The position numbers were made by a program, and so were the translations under genes. From Alphaproteobacteria bacterium (lineage in GTDB: Bacteria > Pseudomonadota > Alphaproteobacteria > Oceanibaculales > Oceanibaculaceae), in the NCBI GenBank assembly GCA_018823745.1, contig JAHJHR010000007.1, positions 62,001 to 126,000 on the forward strand: a stretch of DNA of 64,000 nt, in the 5' to 3' direction. Numbering within the stretch: the first letter of the stretch is position 1; each line of letters begins with the position of its first letter. The notes under the pieces are model-generated. The model had not been told where the DNA came from and did no database searches. It was given only the letters and a program-made list of their open reading frames with translations. Below are positions 8,808-17,620 of this stretch, piece by piece.

Positions 8808-9125
8808 ATGCCGCGCGCGATATTGCCCATACTGGCCTGCCTGATGTGCCTGCTCAGCCTGCCGGGCGAGTTGCGCGCGCAACAGGCATACGGCCCAGGG
8901 GAGCAGCTCACCGCGAACGGCAAGAATTTCCGGACCGAGCTGGAGGCCTATAGCCTTCTGCCATCGGAACGGGAGGCCGCGTCGCGCCGGCGTGGCTATC
9001 AGACCCTCGGCGTGCTGGCACTTGCCGGTGGGGCAGCCGCTATTGCCGCCATTGGCAGCGGAACGACGACCTTGCCGCTGGCTGTCGCCGGCAGCGTTAT
9101 CCTGATCTATGTGTCCATGCCATGA
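8808..9125 (+). CDS. Small exported/membrane protein in the RND cluster
   Basis: 105 residues with an N-terminal signal peptide (ILPILACLMCLLSLPGELRA, cleavage before QQA) and two adjacent hydrophobic segments near the C-terminus (LGVLALAGGAAAIAAIGSG and LPLAVAGSVILIYVSMP). Ten bases separate it from the adaptor gene, so it is probably in the same operon. No family is recognised. ATG at 8808 is preferred over TTG at 8802. Confidence 0.6.
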   Translation: MPRAILPILACLMCLLSLPGELRAQQAYGPGEQLTANGKNFRTELEAYSLLPSEREAASRRRGYQTLGVLALAGGAAAIAAIGSGTTTLPLAVAGSVILIYVSMP

Positions 9126-9164
9126 TGGGCGCCATGATGCGCATCGATTGAAGGGCCGGAAACC

Positions 9165-9356
9165 GTGAATGCTCTCTCCATAGCAGCCCTGCTGAGCCTC
9201 GCCCTGCTTTCCGACTATGTCATTGAATTCGCAGCCGAGCTGTCGACCGAAACGGTGCTGGACGATGAGGCCGGCGCGATTGCCGAGCTGATACCCGGAC
9301 CGGGGCTGGAAATTGTCGACACGCTGCCCTTTGCCGCCGTCAGCCGGGTACGCTGA
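9165..9356 (+). CDS. Small putative exported peptide (63 aa)
   Basis: A short GTG-started frame 39 bases after the preceding gene. It begins with a hydrophobic helix (ALSIAALLSLALLSDYVI) followed by an acidic segment rich in Glu and Asp. It may be a small membrane-anchored or exported protein of the RND operon, or a chance frame. Support is only its hydrophobic N-terminus, same-strand position and lack of a competing gene. Confidence 0.35.
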   Translation: MNALSIAALLSLALLSDYVIEFAAELSTETVLDDEAGAIAELIPGPGLEIVDTLPFAAVSRVR

Positions 9357-9365
9357 GACCGCTGG

Positions 9366-9974
9366 CTATTCCGCAGCGTGCGGTGCGTGATGTGGCGGCA
9401 TGGCCGCCGCCGCCCGCCGAGTACGGGCCTGATGCCAGAACAGCCCCATGACCCCGACATAGAGGAAGCCGGCCAGAAGCAGGAACACCCAGCCCGGAAT
9501 TTTCGGTGCCGGCACGGTGCTCAGATCATTGCCTGCGCCCAGCCTGCCGGGGATTTGCAGGGTAATCGGAACCATGTCCTCCTGCGCGCCGATGCGCCAG
9601 GACAGCTCAATATCATTGCGGCCAGACGACAGGGAGATCGGCCCGCTGCGATAGGTACCGGGTGCAATTTCCGTCAGCTCTTCCGGTAAAAAATTAATCA
9701 GCGCCTCCAGCACCGCGCCGCGCGTGGGACGACCATCGGAAAAGCCTTCCAGGAACACGAACAACCGCTCGCCGGCATAGAGCGCGACCAGCTGCTGGTT
9801 GCCAAAGCGCACATCGCTGCGCGGAGCAATGCTGACGGCGCTGGGCGCAGGACCATGATCGCCGGCGGCCCAGACAGCTTTCGGTAGTAGCGCGCTTATA
9901 CCCACAGCGACAAAAACCACCGCCATTAAAAGCAGGCTGACGTGCTTGCGCGACTGATTCTCAATTTTCAGCAT
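9366..9974 (-). CDS. Membrane-anchored periplasmic Ig-like protein of unknown function
   Basis: 202 residues. There is an N-terminal signal/TM segment (LLLMAVVFVAVGISALL), a periplasmic beta-rich domain (about 45-140; e.g. RLFVFLEGFSDGRPTRGAVL, LTEIAPGTYRSGPISL), a C-terminal TM helix (GWVFLLLAGFLYVGVMGLFW), and a tail with His near the end (PPHHAPHAAE). The beta domain resembles the extra N-terminal domain of CzcB/ZneB-type adaptors, in which a strand pattern ends in TEIAPGxY. This suggests a free-standing helper domain for the metal-efflux system around it. It is oriented against the flanking genes and divergent from the ZnuA-like gene. The resemblance is from pattern reading only. Confidence 0.65.
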   Translation of the reverse strand: MLKIENQSRKHVSLLLMAVVFVAVGISALLPKAVWAAGDHGPAPSAVSIAPRSDVRFGNQQLVALYAGERLFVFLEGFSDGRPTRGAVLEALINFLPEELTEIAPGTYRSGPISLSSGRNDIELSWRIGAQEDMVPITLQIPGRLGAGNDLSTVPAPKIPGWVFLLLAGFLYVGVMGLFWHQARTRRAAAAMPPHHAPHAAE

Positions 9975-10127
9975 GAGAGAATGGTAAGCCCCTGATTTTC
10001 AGAACGGCAAGAAGATTATCATTACCAAAAAGTTATTGAATCAAGGCCAGTTTGTTCTTCGTTGATCAATTTTCTTCATGATAGCTTGGGATATATATCA
10101 TTTGGGGTAAATGGGGGGGATTTTGGT

Positions 10128-11087
10128 ATGCGGCGTGCGATTCTGGCTGTTCTCGGCCTCACAATCGGGGTGTCTGCTCCCGGCCTGGCTGAAGCAAAGA
10201 TGAAAGTGTTTGCCTGCCTGCCGGAATGGGCGGCACTGACCCAGGAACTGGGCGGCGACAATGTGGAGATTTTCACCGCCATCTCGCCGACCGAAAACCC
10301 GGAGCAGGTGTCGGCAACGCCGGCGCTGATCTCGGCCCTGTCGCAAGCTGATCTGTTGGTCTGCACCGGCGGCGGGTTCGAGGATAGCTGGCTGAACCCT
10401 GCCCTTAGCCGGGCCCAGAATCCGAAGCTGGGCAAGGGCAAGCCGGGCGCCTTCTATGCCTCTCAATTCGTCAAGCTGATGGAAGACCATGACGAAAAGC
10501 CGGCGGCCAAGGGCGGCCACGGCCACAGCCATGGTGCGGCAAAAAGCGGCCACGCGCATGGCGAGGGCAATCCGCATATCCAGGGCGATCCGCGCCGGGT
10601 CCGCACCGTAGCCGGCCAGCTGGGCCGGCGCATGATCGAGGTCGATCCGTCCGGCAAGGCGCTGTACGGCGACCGCACCAAAGCGTTCCTGCAAAATTTT
10701 GCCGCCCTGATCAAGGAGCTGGAGAAGAAGGCGAAGCCGCTGGATCATGTCCATGTCATCGTCCAGCACGAACATTCCAACTATCTGCTGGACTGGCTGG
10801 GCCTGGAGATCAGCGGCATTGTCGAGCCGGAGGTCGGCGTTCCGCCGGGGCCGGCTGATCTGGCCCGAATTGTCGAGGTCGCGCAGAAGAGCAAGGCGAA
10901 ATTCGTCATCCATGCGGCGTATGAAGATCCCCGCCCGTCGCAATTCGTGACCGAGCGCGTGAAGATTCCGCTGGTCAAGCTGCCCTTCACGGTCGGCGGC
11001 ACGGAAGATGCCAAGACCCTGACGGATTTCTATCGTGCCTCCGTCGACCGTCTGCTGGACGGATTGGCCGGCCGTGACCGTAATTGA
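10128..11087 (+). CDS. ZnuA-like metal-binding periplasmic protein (cluster A-I SBP)
   Basis: 319 residues with a Sec signal peptide (ILAVLGLTIGVSAPGLAEA). It has the ZnuA/TroA layout of two domains joined by a long helix (about residues 190-225). A His-rich loop near residues 140-165 (KGGHGHSHGAAKSGHAHGEG) is typical of zinc-binding members. The second and third ligand regions are visible as GNPHIQGDP and IVQHEHSNYLLDWLG, with an acidic site in IHAAYEDP. The first ligand region, normally DPHxxEPTP, reads ENPEQVSATP and lacks the His. The start is ATG 10128, which places the signal peptide first. It overlaps the permease gene, but no ZnuC ATPase follows; a heavy-metal RND pump does. Confidence 0.85.
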   Translation: MRRAILAVLGLTIGVSAPGLAEAKMKVFACLPEWAALTQELGGDNVEIFTAISPTENPEQVSATPALISALSQADLLVCTGGGFEDSWLNPALSRAQNPKLGKGKPGAFYASQFVKLMEDHDEKPAAKGGHGHSHGAAKSGHAHGEGNPHIQGDPRRVRTVAGQLGRRMIEVDPSGKALYGDRTKAFLQNFAALIKELEKKAKPLDHVHVIVQHEHSNYLLDWLGLEISGIVEPEVGVPPGPADLARIVEVAQKSKAKFVIHAAYEDPRPSQFVTERVKIPLVKLPFTVGGTEDAKTLTDFYRASVDRLLDGLAGRDRN

Positions 11088-11871
11088 CCTCCAGGTTCTG
11101 GGGCCGGCCTTCATTGCCGGCCTGCTTGTCCTGGCCACGCATGTGCCGCTGGGGACCATCGTCCTTGAGCGCGGCATCATCTTCATCGATATCGCCCTGG
11201 CCCAGGTGGCTGCAACCGGAGTCGTGTTCGGCGGCCTGATGTGGGGCGAGGTCAGCGGATGGATCATTCAGGCCAGCGCCATCGTCGCCGCGCTGGCCTG
11301 TTCCGTCATGCTGGTGTGGACCGACAAGCGCTTTCCGGAAATGCAGGAGGCGATCATCGGCGTGCTCTACGTCACCGCCGCCGCTGTCCAGCTGATGATG
11401 CTGTCGGTCAATCCGGCAGGCTCCGAGTATCTTAAGCAGTTGCTGATCGGCCAGATTCTCTGGGTCTCCCCGATGCAGCTGGCCGGTATCGCGCTGGTTT
11501 ATGCCGGTGTGCTGGCGCTCTGGCATTTCCGCGATCTGCGGCGCGAAAGAATGATCTTCTACGGTGTCTTCGCGGTGGTCATCACGATCTCCGTGCAGAT
11601 CGTCGGCGTCTTGCTGGTCTTCGCCTCGCTGATCGTGCCGGCGCTGGCGGCGCGCGCCGCAGCCGGTCGCTGGCGCATCCTGATTGCGCTGAATGTCGGC
11701 GTGGCGGGGTATTTCCTTGGCCTTGTCGCCTCCGCCCTGTTCAACCTCCCGACCGGTGCCGCCATTGTCTGCGCGCTGGTCATGATGGCGATCATCGTCG
11801 GGCTCGCCCTCAGCCGGCAGAAGCCGGCCGAGGAGGCACAGCTTCCACCCGAAGCCGTGCCCGGCGAATGA
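11074..11871 (+). CDS. ZnuB-like metal ABC permease without cognate ATPase
   Basis: About 265 residues with seven to eight TM helices, matching the ABC-3 (ZnuB/TroC) family. Signatures are the N-terminal VPLGTIVLERGIIFIDIALAQ, the central EAIIGVLYVTAAAVQLM region and the C-terminal GVLLVFASLIVPALAARAA helix. GTG 11074 is chosen because it gives a hydrophobic N-terminus soon after the start and overlaps the end of the ZnuA-like gene by 14 bases. No nucleotide-binding subunit is encoded nearby; the next gene is the RND pump. Either an ATPase is supplied from elsewhere or the pair works in an unusual way. Confidence 0.85.
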   Translation: MTVIDLQVLGPAFIAGLLVLATHVPLGTIVLERGIIFIDIALAQVAATGVVFGGLMWGEVSGWIIQASAIVAALACSVMLVWTDKRFPEMQEAIIGVLYVTAAAVQLMMLSVNPAGSEYLKQLLIGQILWVSPMQLAGIALVYAGVLALWHFRDLRRERMIFYGVFAVVITISVQIVGVLLVFASLIVPALAARAAAGRWRILIALNVGVAGYFLGLVASALFNLPTGAAIVCALVMMAIIVGLALSRQKPAEEAQLPPEAVPGE

Positions 11872-11887
11872 TGATCAGGAGGGGATA

Positions 11888-14800
11888 ATGTTCTCGTTCC
11901 TGGTCAGCGCCAGCCTGCGGTGCCGTATTCTCGTTCTCGTGGCGGCGGCGATCATCGTCGGCTATGGCGTTGTCACCCAACGCTCGATGCCGATTGATGT
12001 ATTTCCCGATCTGAACAAGGGCATCATCACCATCATGACCGAGGTGCCGGGCCTGGCGCCGGAGGAGGTGGAGATACTGGTCACCCGGCCGATCGAGACG
12101 GCCGTGGCCGGGGCGATGGGCATGACGCGCATCCGCAGCGCATCACAGATCAACCTGTCCATTGTCTATGTCGAATTTGACTGGGGGGTTGATATCCTGC
12201 GGGCACGCCAGCTTGTCGGCGAAAGGCTGCAGGTCGCGCGCGCGCAATTGCCGGACAGTGCACAGCCGATCCTGATGCCGACCGCGTCGCTGATGGGCGA
12301 GGTCATGATCATCGCCATGACCGGCCTGCCCGGCGATCCGATGGCCTTGCGTGAACTGGCGGACTGGGTCGTCGCCCCTCGCCTGCGCGCCGTTTCGGGC
12401 GTCAGCACGGTTCAGCCCATCGGCGGGGAAGTGCGCCAATACCACGTCGCGCCGGACCTGATGCGCATGAACCAGATGGGCATCACCATCCAGGAGCTGG
12501 AGCGCGCGCTGCAACTCTTCGGCAGCAACCACGGCGGCGGCGTATCCGACAGGACCGCGCAGGAATTCCAGATCCGTATTCTGGGCCGCACCGCCGTGCT
12601 GGATGATCTGCGCAATGTCAGCATCGGCCAGCGTTTCGGCCAGCCTATCCTGCTGCACCAGATCGCCGATATCTCCTTCCAGCCAAAGCAGCGGCGCGGC
12701 GACGCGTCCTATATGCGCCAACCGGCCGTGCTGATGTCGATCCAGAAGCAGCCGGCCTCCGACACGCTGGCGCTGACCGCCCGGCTGGAGGCGGCAATCG
12801 CCGATCTTGGCCCGGCCATGCCGCAGGGCGTCAAGCTGGACCAGATCGTCTTCCGCCAGGCTGATTTCATCGACGCCTCCATCGGCAATGTCCAGCAGGT
12901 GCTGGTCGAGGCGATGGCGGCTGTGGCCGTCGTGCTGTTCCTGTTTCTCGCCAATACCCGCACCACGGCAATTTCGCTGGTCGCCATTCCGCTTTCGGTA
13001 CTGATGACCTTCATCGTCTTCCGCTGGATGGGGCTGACGCTCAACACCATGACGCTGGGCGGGCTGGCCATCGCGATTGGCGAGTTGGTCGACGATGCCG
13101 TCGTCGATGTGGAGAATATCTATCGCCGGCTGTCGGAAAACCGCCTGCTGGCCATCCCCCGTGCCCCCCTGGCCGTCATTGCCGACGCCTCGCAGGAGGT
13201 GCGGTCGGGCATCGTGCAGTCGACGCTGATCATCATCATCGTCTTCATTCCGGTCTTCGCCATACCGGGCATCGAGGGGCTGTTCTTCGCCCCGCTGGGC
13301 ATCGCCTATATCGTCTCTATCTTCTCCAGCCTGATCGTGTCGATCACGGTCACGCCGGTGCTGTGCTACTACCTGTTGCCGCGGATGCGCCGGATGCACG
13401 ATCCGTCGCACCGTGAATCCTGGGTGGTGCGCTCTCTGAAGCGGATCAATCTTCGCCTCCTGCAAGGAATGCTGAACAACCCGACGCCGTTCCTGATCGG
13501 CATCAGCATCGCCTGTTTTCTGGCCGTCGCCATCATCCCGACGCTGCCGCGCGCCTTTCTGCCGCGCTTCAACGAGGGCTCGGTGATGATCGAAATGATG
13601 CTGGAGCCGGGCATATCCCTGGATGAATCCACCCGCATCGCGCGGGTGGCGGAAAAGCTTCTGCTGGAAATTCCTGAAGTTAAGGCTGTAGGCCGCCGGA
13701 CCGGCCGTTCCGAATATGACGAGTTGGCCCAGGGCGTACACGTCAGCGAGATTGAAACCCGGGTCGAGGTCACGGACCGGACCATCCCAGATGTCATGGA
13801 CGAGATCCGCTATCGGCTGGCAAGCCTGCCCGGCAGCTACAATGTCGGCCAGCCGATCGGCCACCGGCTTATCGATCATGTGCTGACCGGTGCCGCCGCA
13901 CAGATCGTCATCAAGGTGTTTGGCGACGATCTCGATGTGCTGCGGAATGTTGCCGGTTCCATCGAATCGCGACTGCGCAGCATACCTGGGCTGGTCGACC
14001 TGCGCACCGAGCGCCAGGTGCCCGTGCCGCAGATACAGCTGCATGTCGATCCGCAGAAAGCGCTGAATTACGGGGTGCAATCGGGACCGCTGAGCGAGAT
14101 GCTGGGGGGGCTGATCCACGGCCGCGAAGTATCGGAAATCTATGCCGGCGAGCGTCACTTCGACGTGGTCGTCCGGCTGAGCGATTCACAGCGCGACCTG
14201 CGCGCGCTGTCCGCGCTGCTGATCGAGACCGGCAATGGCCCGATCCCGCTGTCACATCTGGCCACCACGTCGGAGACCAGCGGACCGAACGAAATCCTGC
14301 GTGAGAATGGCCGCCGCCGGCTGAATGTTCTGGCCAATGGTTCGGGCGAAAACAAGCGCCTGGCCCAGGACATCCGCAATGTGCTGGCCGATGTGCCGCT
14401 GCCGGTCGGGTATTTCGTCTCCTTCGAGGGTATTTATGCCGAGCAGGACGAATCCTCCCTGCGCCTCATGGGGCTGGCGATCCTGTCGCTCGGCCTGATC
14501 TTCTCGATGCTCTATACGCGCTATCGCTCGCTTTCGCTGGTGCTTATCGTCATGTGCAACGTGCCGCTGGCGTTGATCGGCTGCGTCGTGGCCATGAAAA
14601 TCACCGGGCTGGAGCTGTCGGTCGCCAGCATGGTCGGCTTCATCACTCTGGCCGGCATCAGCACGCGCAACGGCATCCTGAAGATCAACCACTTCATCAA
14701 TCTGGTTCTGCATGAAGGCGAGAAATTCAATCGCCAGATGATCATTCGCGGGTCACAGGAACGGCTTGTGCCAGTGCTGACGACCGCGGTTTCCGCCTGT

Positions 14801-15010
14801 ATCGGCCTGGTGCCTCTGCTGCTCGATCCGGCGGCTCCGGGCAAGGAAATTCTTCATCCGGTGGCTGTGGTGATCTTTGGCGGGCTGATCAGCGCGACGA
14901 TCCTGGATTCGATGCTCACGCCGTATCTGTTCCAGCGCTACGGGCAGCAAGCCCTGCAAGCGGCGGTTAACACGACACTTCAGCGTGGTGCCGTGAAGGT
15001 ATACGAATAG
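11888..15010 (+). CDS. Heavy-metal efflux RND pump (CzcA/CusA class)
   Basis: 1040 residues, the normal length for an RND trimeric proton antiporter of the inner membrane. It has an N-terminal TM with RSMPIDVFPDLNKGIITI, two large periplasmic domains, and twelve TM helices. The TM4 signature AIAIGELVDDAVVDVENIYR carries the proton-relay acidic residues. This VDD...DVEN form differs from the VDGAV.VEN of Zn/Co/Cd pumps and the VDAAIVMIEN of Cu/Ag pumps. It resembles the group called HME5, whose substrate is not settled. The C-terminal half holds GFITLAGISTRNGILKINHF. It lies 16 bases after the ZnuB-like permease, probably co-transcribed, with the HlyD adaptor upstream at 7380. Confidence 0.92.
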   Translation: MFSFLVSASLRCRILVLVAAAIIVGYGVVTQRSMPIDVFPDLNKGIITIMTEVPGLAPEEVEILVTRPIETAVAGAMGMTRIRSASQINLSIVYVEFDWGVDILRARQLVGERLQVARAQLPDSAQPILMPTASLMGEVMIIAMTGLPGDPMALRELADWVVAPRLRAVSGVSTVQPIGGEVRQYHVAPDLMRMNQMGITIQELERALQLFGSNHGGGVSDRTAQEFQIRILGRTAVLDDLRNVSIGQRFGQPILLHQIADISFQPKQRRGDASYMRQPAVLMSIQKQPASDTLALTARLEAAIADLGPAMPQGVKLDQIVFRQADFIDASIGNVQQVLVEAMAAVAVVLFLFLANTRTTAISLVAIPLSVLMTFIVFRWMGLTLNTMTLGGLAIAIGELVDDAVVDVENIYRRLSENRLLAIPRAPLAVIADASQEVRSGIVQSTLIIIIVFIPVFAIPGIEGLFFAPLGIAYIVSIFSSLIVSITVTPVLCYYLLPRMRRMHDPSHRESWVVRSLKRINLRLLQGMLNNPTPFLIGISIACFLAVAIIPTLPRAFLPRFNEGSVMIEMMLEPGISLDESTRIARVAEKLLLEIPEVKAVGRRTGRSEYDELAQGVHVSEIETRVEVTDRTIPDVMDEIRYRLASLPGSYNVGQPIGHRLIDHVLTGAAAQIVIKVFGDDLDVLRNVAGSIESRLRSIPGLVDLRTERQVPVPQIQLHVDPQKALNYGVQSGPLSEMLGGLIHGREVSEIYAGERHFDVVVRLSDSQRDLRALSALLIETGNGPIPLSHLATTSETSGPNEILRENGRRRLNVLANGSGENKRLAQDIRNVLADVPLPVGYFVSFEGIYAEQDESSLRLMGLAILSLGLIFSMLYTRYRSLSLVLIVMCNVPLALIGCVVAMKITGLELSVASMVGFITLAGISTRNGILKINHFINLVLHEGEKFNRQMIIRGSQERLVPVLTTAVSACIGLVPLLLDPAAPGKEILHPVAVVIFGGLISATILDSMLTPYLFQRYGQQALQAAVNTTLQRGAVKVYE

Positions 15011-15068
15011 AACTATTCGGCATTTGCGAGCGCCAGCGATACTGGCGTGATTCGGGGGAAGGGGGGCA

Positions 15069-16118
15069 ATGATGAACCAGTTCAAGAATCGGGCTACCGG
15101 TGGGGCACGGGCAGGCGGCGCGCAGCCGCATCTGCGCCATGTGACCGTAGCAGAGCAGGAAGGTTCCTTCACCGGCGCCGCGCCCTGGACGGAAGGCCCT
15201 GCCGAGGAAGGCTCGGAGCCGACGTCGACGGCCGGGGAAGGCCTGTCGCGACTGGCCTTCAGCAGCCGGACCATCATCCCCTACGCCGTGGTGATCGGCG
15301 GCATTTCCGGGGCCGTCATGGCGGTGGCAGTGCATTTTCTGTTGACCGAATTGCGCCCACCGCAGGATCTGCGCGTGCCGGGCATCGCCGAGCGCGTTAT
15401 CGCCACCGACCAGCGCCTCAATGCGCAGGAAGGCGTGCTGCGCGGTGTCGAGGTTGATCTGTCGCGTTTCATCGACACCAGTGCCGGGCTGGTCAACCGG
15501 GCGGACGACCAGGACGCCAGGCTGGCCGCTGTCACGCAGGAGATCAAGACCACCCAGGACTCGCTGGCGGCCGCCAATGGCACGCAATCGCCGGTATTCG
15601 GCGTTGCTGCCGCGCAGCTGGGCCAGGCTGTCGCCGCCGGCCGGCCGTTCGAGGCGGAATGGGTCAATCTCTTCGCTTTGTCTGCGAACGACCAGCAGGT
15701 TCGCGACATGCTGATGCCGCTGGCCACGATGAGCACCACCGGTGTCGGCTCCCCGGCCGAACTGCGCCAGCAATTATTCGACATCGCCGCGGCAACCGGC
15801 GTGCCGCATGGCAGCAGGATAGATTCCATGACATACGGAATGATGCGGCTGCAGACTGATTTCGGTATCTGGATGGGCTATCCCTCCGTCGATCTGATCG
15901 CCGGTGAATTGCTGGCAACGGCGGATAACCGGCTGGCTGCCGGCAATGTGGCCGGCGCGCTCGCCGTTCTGTCGCAGCTGCCGGAACCCCATGCTGCACG
16001 TCTGGCCCCGTGGCTGGCCGAGGCACGCCGGCATGAGGCGGCAAAGACAATTGCCAACCGGATGACCGCCATGGCCCGCGATCGGCTGAGCAGCCGGGCC
16101 CAGGCCCTGGCGAAGTAA
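15069..16118 (+). CDS. Mitofilin/Mic60-like membrane protein (copy 1)
   Basis: 349-350 residues. There is a charged cytoplasmic N-terminus (1-73), one TM helix (about 74-97, PYAVVIGGISGAVMAVAVHF), a predicted coiled-coil stretch (about 105-175, heptad-like IDTSAGLVNRADDQDARLAA), and a helical C-terminal domain (about 185-345). This domain follows the bacterial Mic60 pattern: AQLGQAVAAGRPFEAEW, PLATMSTTGVGSPAELRQQL, LAAGNVAGALAVLSQLPEP, PWLAEARR. Mic60 shapes inner-membrane folds in mitochondria and alphaproteobacteria. The usual bacterial gene sits beside haem-synthesis genes; this one instead follows a metal pump. Two further copies lie at 18192 and 19728. The domain call is by pattern, not by search. 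Confidence 0.7.
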   Translation: MMNQFKNRATGGARAGGAQPHLRHVTVAEQEGSFTGAAPWTEGPAEEGSEPTSTAGEGLSRLAFSSRTIIPYAVVIGGISGAVMAVAVHFLLTELRPPQDLRVPGIAERVIATDQRLNAQEGVLRGVEVDLSRFIDTSAGLVNRADDQDARLAAVTQEIKTTQDSLAAANGTQSPVFGVAAAQLGQAVAAGRPFEAEWVNLFALSANDQQVRDMLMPLATMSTTGVGSPAELRQQLFDIAAATGVPHGSRIDSMTYGMMRLQTDFGIWMGYPSVDLIAGELLATADNRLAAGNVAGALAVLSQLPEPHAARLAPWLAEARRHEAAKTIANRMTAMARDRLSSRAQALAK

Positions 16119-16227
16119 ATGAAGAGGTGAAGTCAAAGGCCTGCCCCAGAGGCCGCGAAATGCTTTTGCTTTCCAGTGGGTCGGCGGTATCGTCTGTTAC
16201 AGAATCATAGGGTGGTCAGCGTCTCTA

Positions 16228-16698
16228 ATGCTTAGTCAGGATGTTTACGCGCGTGACATCGGGGGCACCCAGGCCGGGGCCCGGCGATTCTTCGATCTGG
16301 TTCGCCTGCATGCCAGCGGCAAGCATATCCTGTTCCTGGAACAGGAGATGGCTCTGCTGCAAAAAGGCGTGACGGATTTCGGCCTGTCGCTGGATGAAAC
16401 CAAGGGAATCGTCTTCAATACGGCACAGTCCGAACGGCTGGTCCTGGAAAGCCAGATCGACCAACACCTCTCCTCCTTCATGAAGAAGAGCCTCAAGCGC
16501 GGCAAGATTTCGCGCCGGGAGTTCCGCAATCTGGTCAAGGTCTACCAGATCATGGCCAAGGACACTGTGCCGGCCGATGACGCGGAAAAGCGGGTAAAAA
16601 GCATCGTGCTGCGCCAGGGATTGCGCGCCAAGCGTGACTGGCTGCGTCTGGGCACCCGGCGCTGGTTCAACAAGATCAAGCCGCCACAGAGTGCCTAG
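16228..16698 (+). CDS. Small helical cytoplasmic protein (possibly TerB-like)
   Basis: 156 residues, all helical, with no signal or TM segment. It has a hydrophobic helix (FFDLVRLHASGKHILFLEQE), a middle acidic part, and a basic C-terminal half (MKKSLKRGKISRREFRNLVK, then AKKRVKSIVLRQGLRAKRDW-like spacing). The layout recalls TerB-like or EF-hand-like helical bundles but no motif settles it. The very basic tail could bind nucleic acid or acidic lipid head groups. It sits between the first mitofilin-like gene and the MlaA-like gene on the same strand. Confidence 0.55.
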   Translation: MLSQDVYARDIGGTQAGARRFFDLVRLHASGKHILFLEQEMALLQKGVTDFGLSLDETKGIVFNTAQSERLVLESQIDQHLSSFMKKSLKRGKISRREFRNLVKVYQIMAKDTVPADDAEKRVKSIVLRQGLRAKRDWLRLGTRRWFNKIKPPQSA

Positions 16699-16771
16699 GC
16701 GCTCTGCTGCCCGGTGATCTCCGCTGTCCGGAGGTAAATGAGACGGACGTCCGGCTGAGAGTTCAGAGGCG

Positions 16772-17614
16772 ATGACGCAGCAGCAACCCATAAAACGGAT
16801 ATACCTGTCGCGCTGCCTTGCCGTGGTGATGTCTGCCCTGTTTGCAACGCTTTGTATGCCCGATGCTCACGCTGCGGCGGGCAAGCCGTTCTCGCTGGAA
16901 TCCTTCCACCAGGCACTGAAGGCTGATCCGGTCTCTCCGACCCCGCCCGCGGACGCAGACGCAGCACCAACCCTCCGGGACGAGGCCCTGCCGTTCGACG
17001 ACCCTATCGAGCCGGTCAATCGCGCCATCCACGGCTTTAACCGGCTTGTGTTCGACTATGTCATTGATCCGACGGCGCTGGTCGTCATTGACAATACCAG
17101 CGCTGAACTGCGCAACGGCATCTTCAACGTCATGGAAAATCTGCGCGAGCCGATAACCGTCAGCAGCGCGCTGATCGAAGGCGATGTGAGAGGTGCAGGC
17201 AGTGCCGCCACCCGTTTCCTGATCAACAGCACAATCGGCGTGCTGGGCTATTACGACGTCGCCCGGGAACAGGGGTATGAGCGGCAGGCACGCAGCGTCG
17301 AACAAGCGCTGTGTCGCCAGAATGTGCCTGGTGGCCCCTATATCGTCATGCCGGTCCTGGGATCGGCGACAATCCGGGACGCCGCCGGCCGTCTGGCGAC
17401 GATGTATGTGCAGTATATGGTGCTGGGTCTCGCGGTAATTCCCTATCGGGCCGTCGACATCATCAGCCATTATATCGACCGTCGTGAGGAAATCCGCGCG
17501 GCCGATGATATGCTGCTGGATAATTACGCCGGCTACCGCTCCATCTATGGTCAGGCGCTCAGCGCCCGGTGCGCGGAGGTAGACCACGCGGAAACCTCCC
17601 CTATCAGGCCTTAA
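16772..17614 (+). CDS. MlaA/VacJ-like protein
   Basis: 280 residues with a signal peptide ending in DAHA before AAGKPF. The MlaA signature begins near residue 75: DDPIEPVNRAIHGFNRLVFDY. It is followed by conserved helices (LRNGIFNVMENLREPITV), RFLINSTIGVLGYYDVA, and PGGPYIVMPVLGSATIRDAAG. MlaA removes mislocalised phospholipid from the outer leaflet of the outer membrane and hands it to the Mla pathway. Classical MlaA is a lipoprotein; here the only candidate Cys (ATLC) is a poor lipobox, so this copy may be soluble or differently anchored. The fused MlaF-MlaE-like ABC transporter at 32036 may be its partner. Confidence 0.88.
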   Translation: MTQQQPIKRIYLSRCLAVVMSALFATLCMPDAHAAAGKPFSLESFHQALKADPVSPTPPADADAAPTLRDEALPFDDPIEPVNRAIHGFNRLVFDYVIDPTALVVIDNTSAELRNGIFNVMENLREPITVSSALIEGDVRGAGSAATRFLINSTIGVLGYYDVAREQGYERQARSVEQALCRQNVPGGPYIVMPVLGSATIRDAAGRLATMYVQYMVLGLAVIPYRAVDIISHYIDRREEIRAADDMLLDNYAGYRSIYGQALSARCAEVDHAETSPIRP

Positions 17615-17620
17615 ATTCAG

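Noticed and set aside
12143-14158. Long minus-strand open frame (671 codons)
   Set aside because: Antisense to the RND pump, with repetitive His, Asp and Arg composition; no protein-like pattern.
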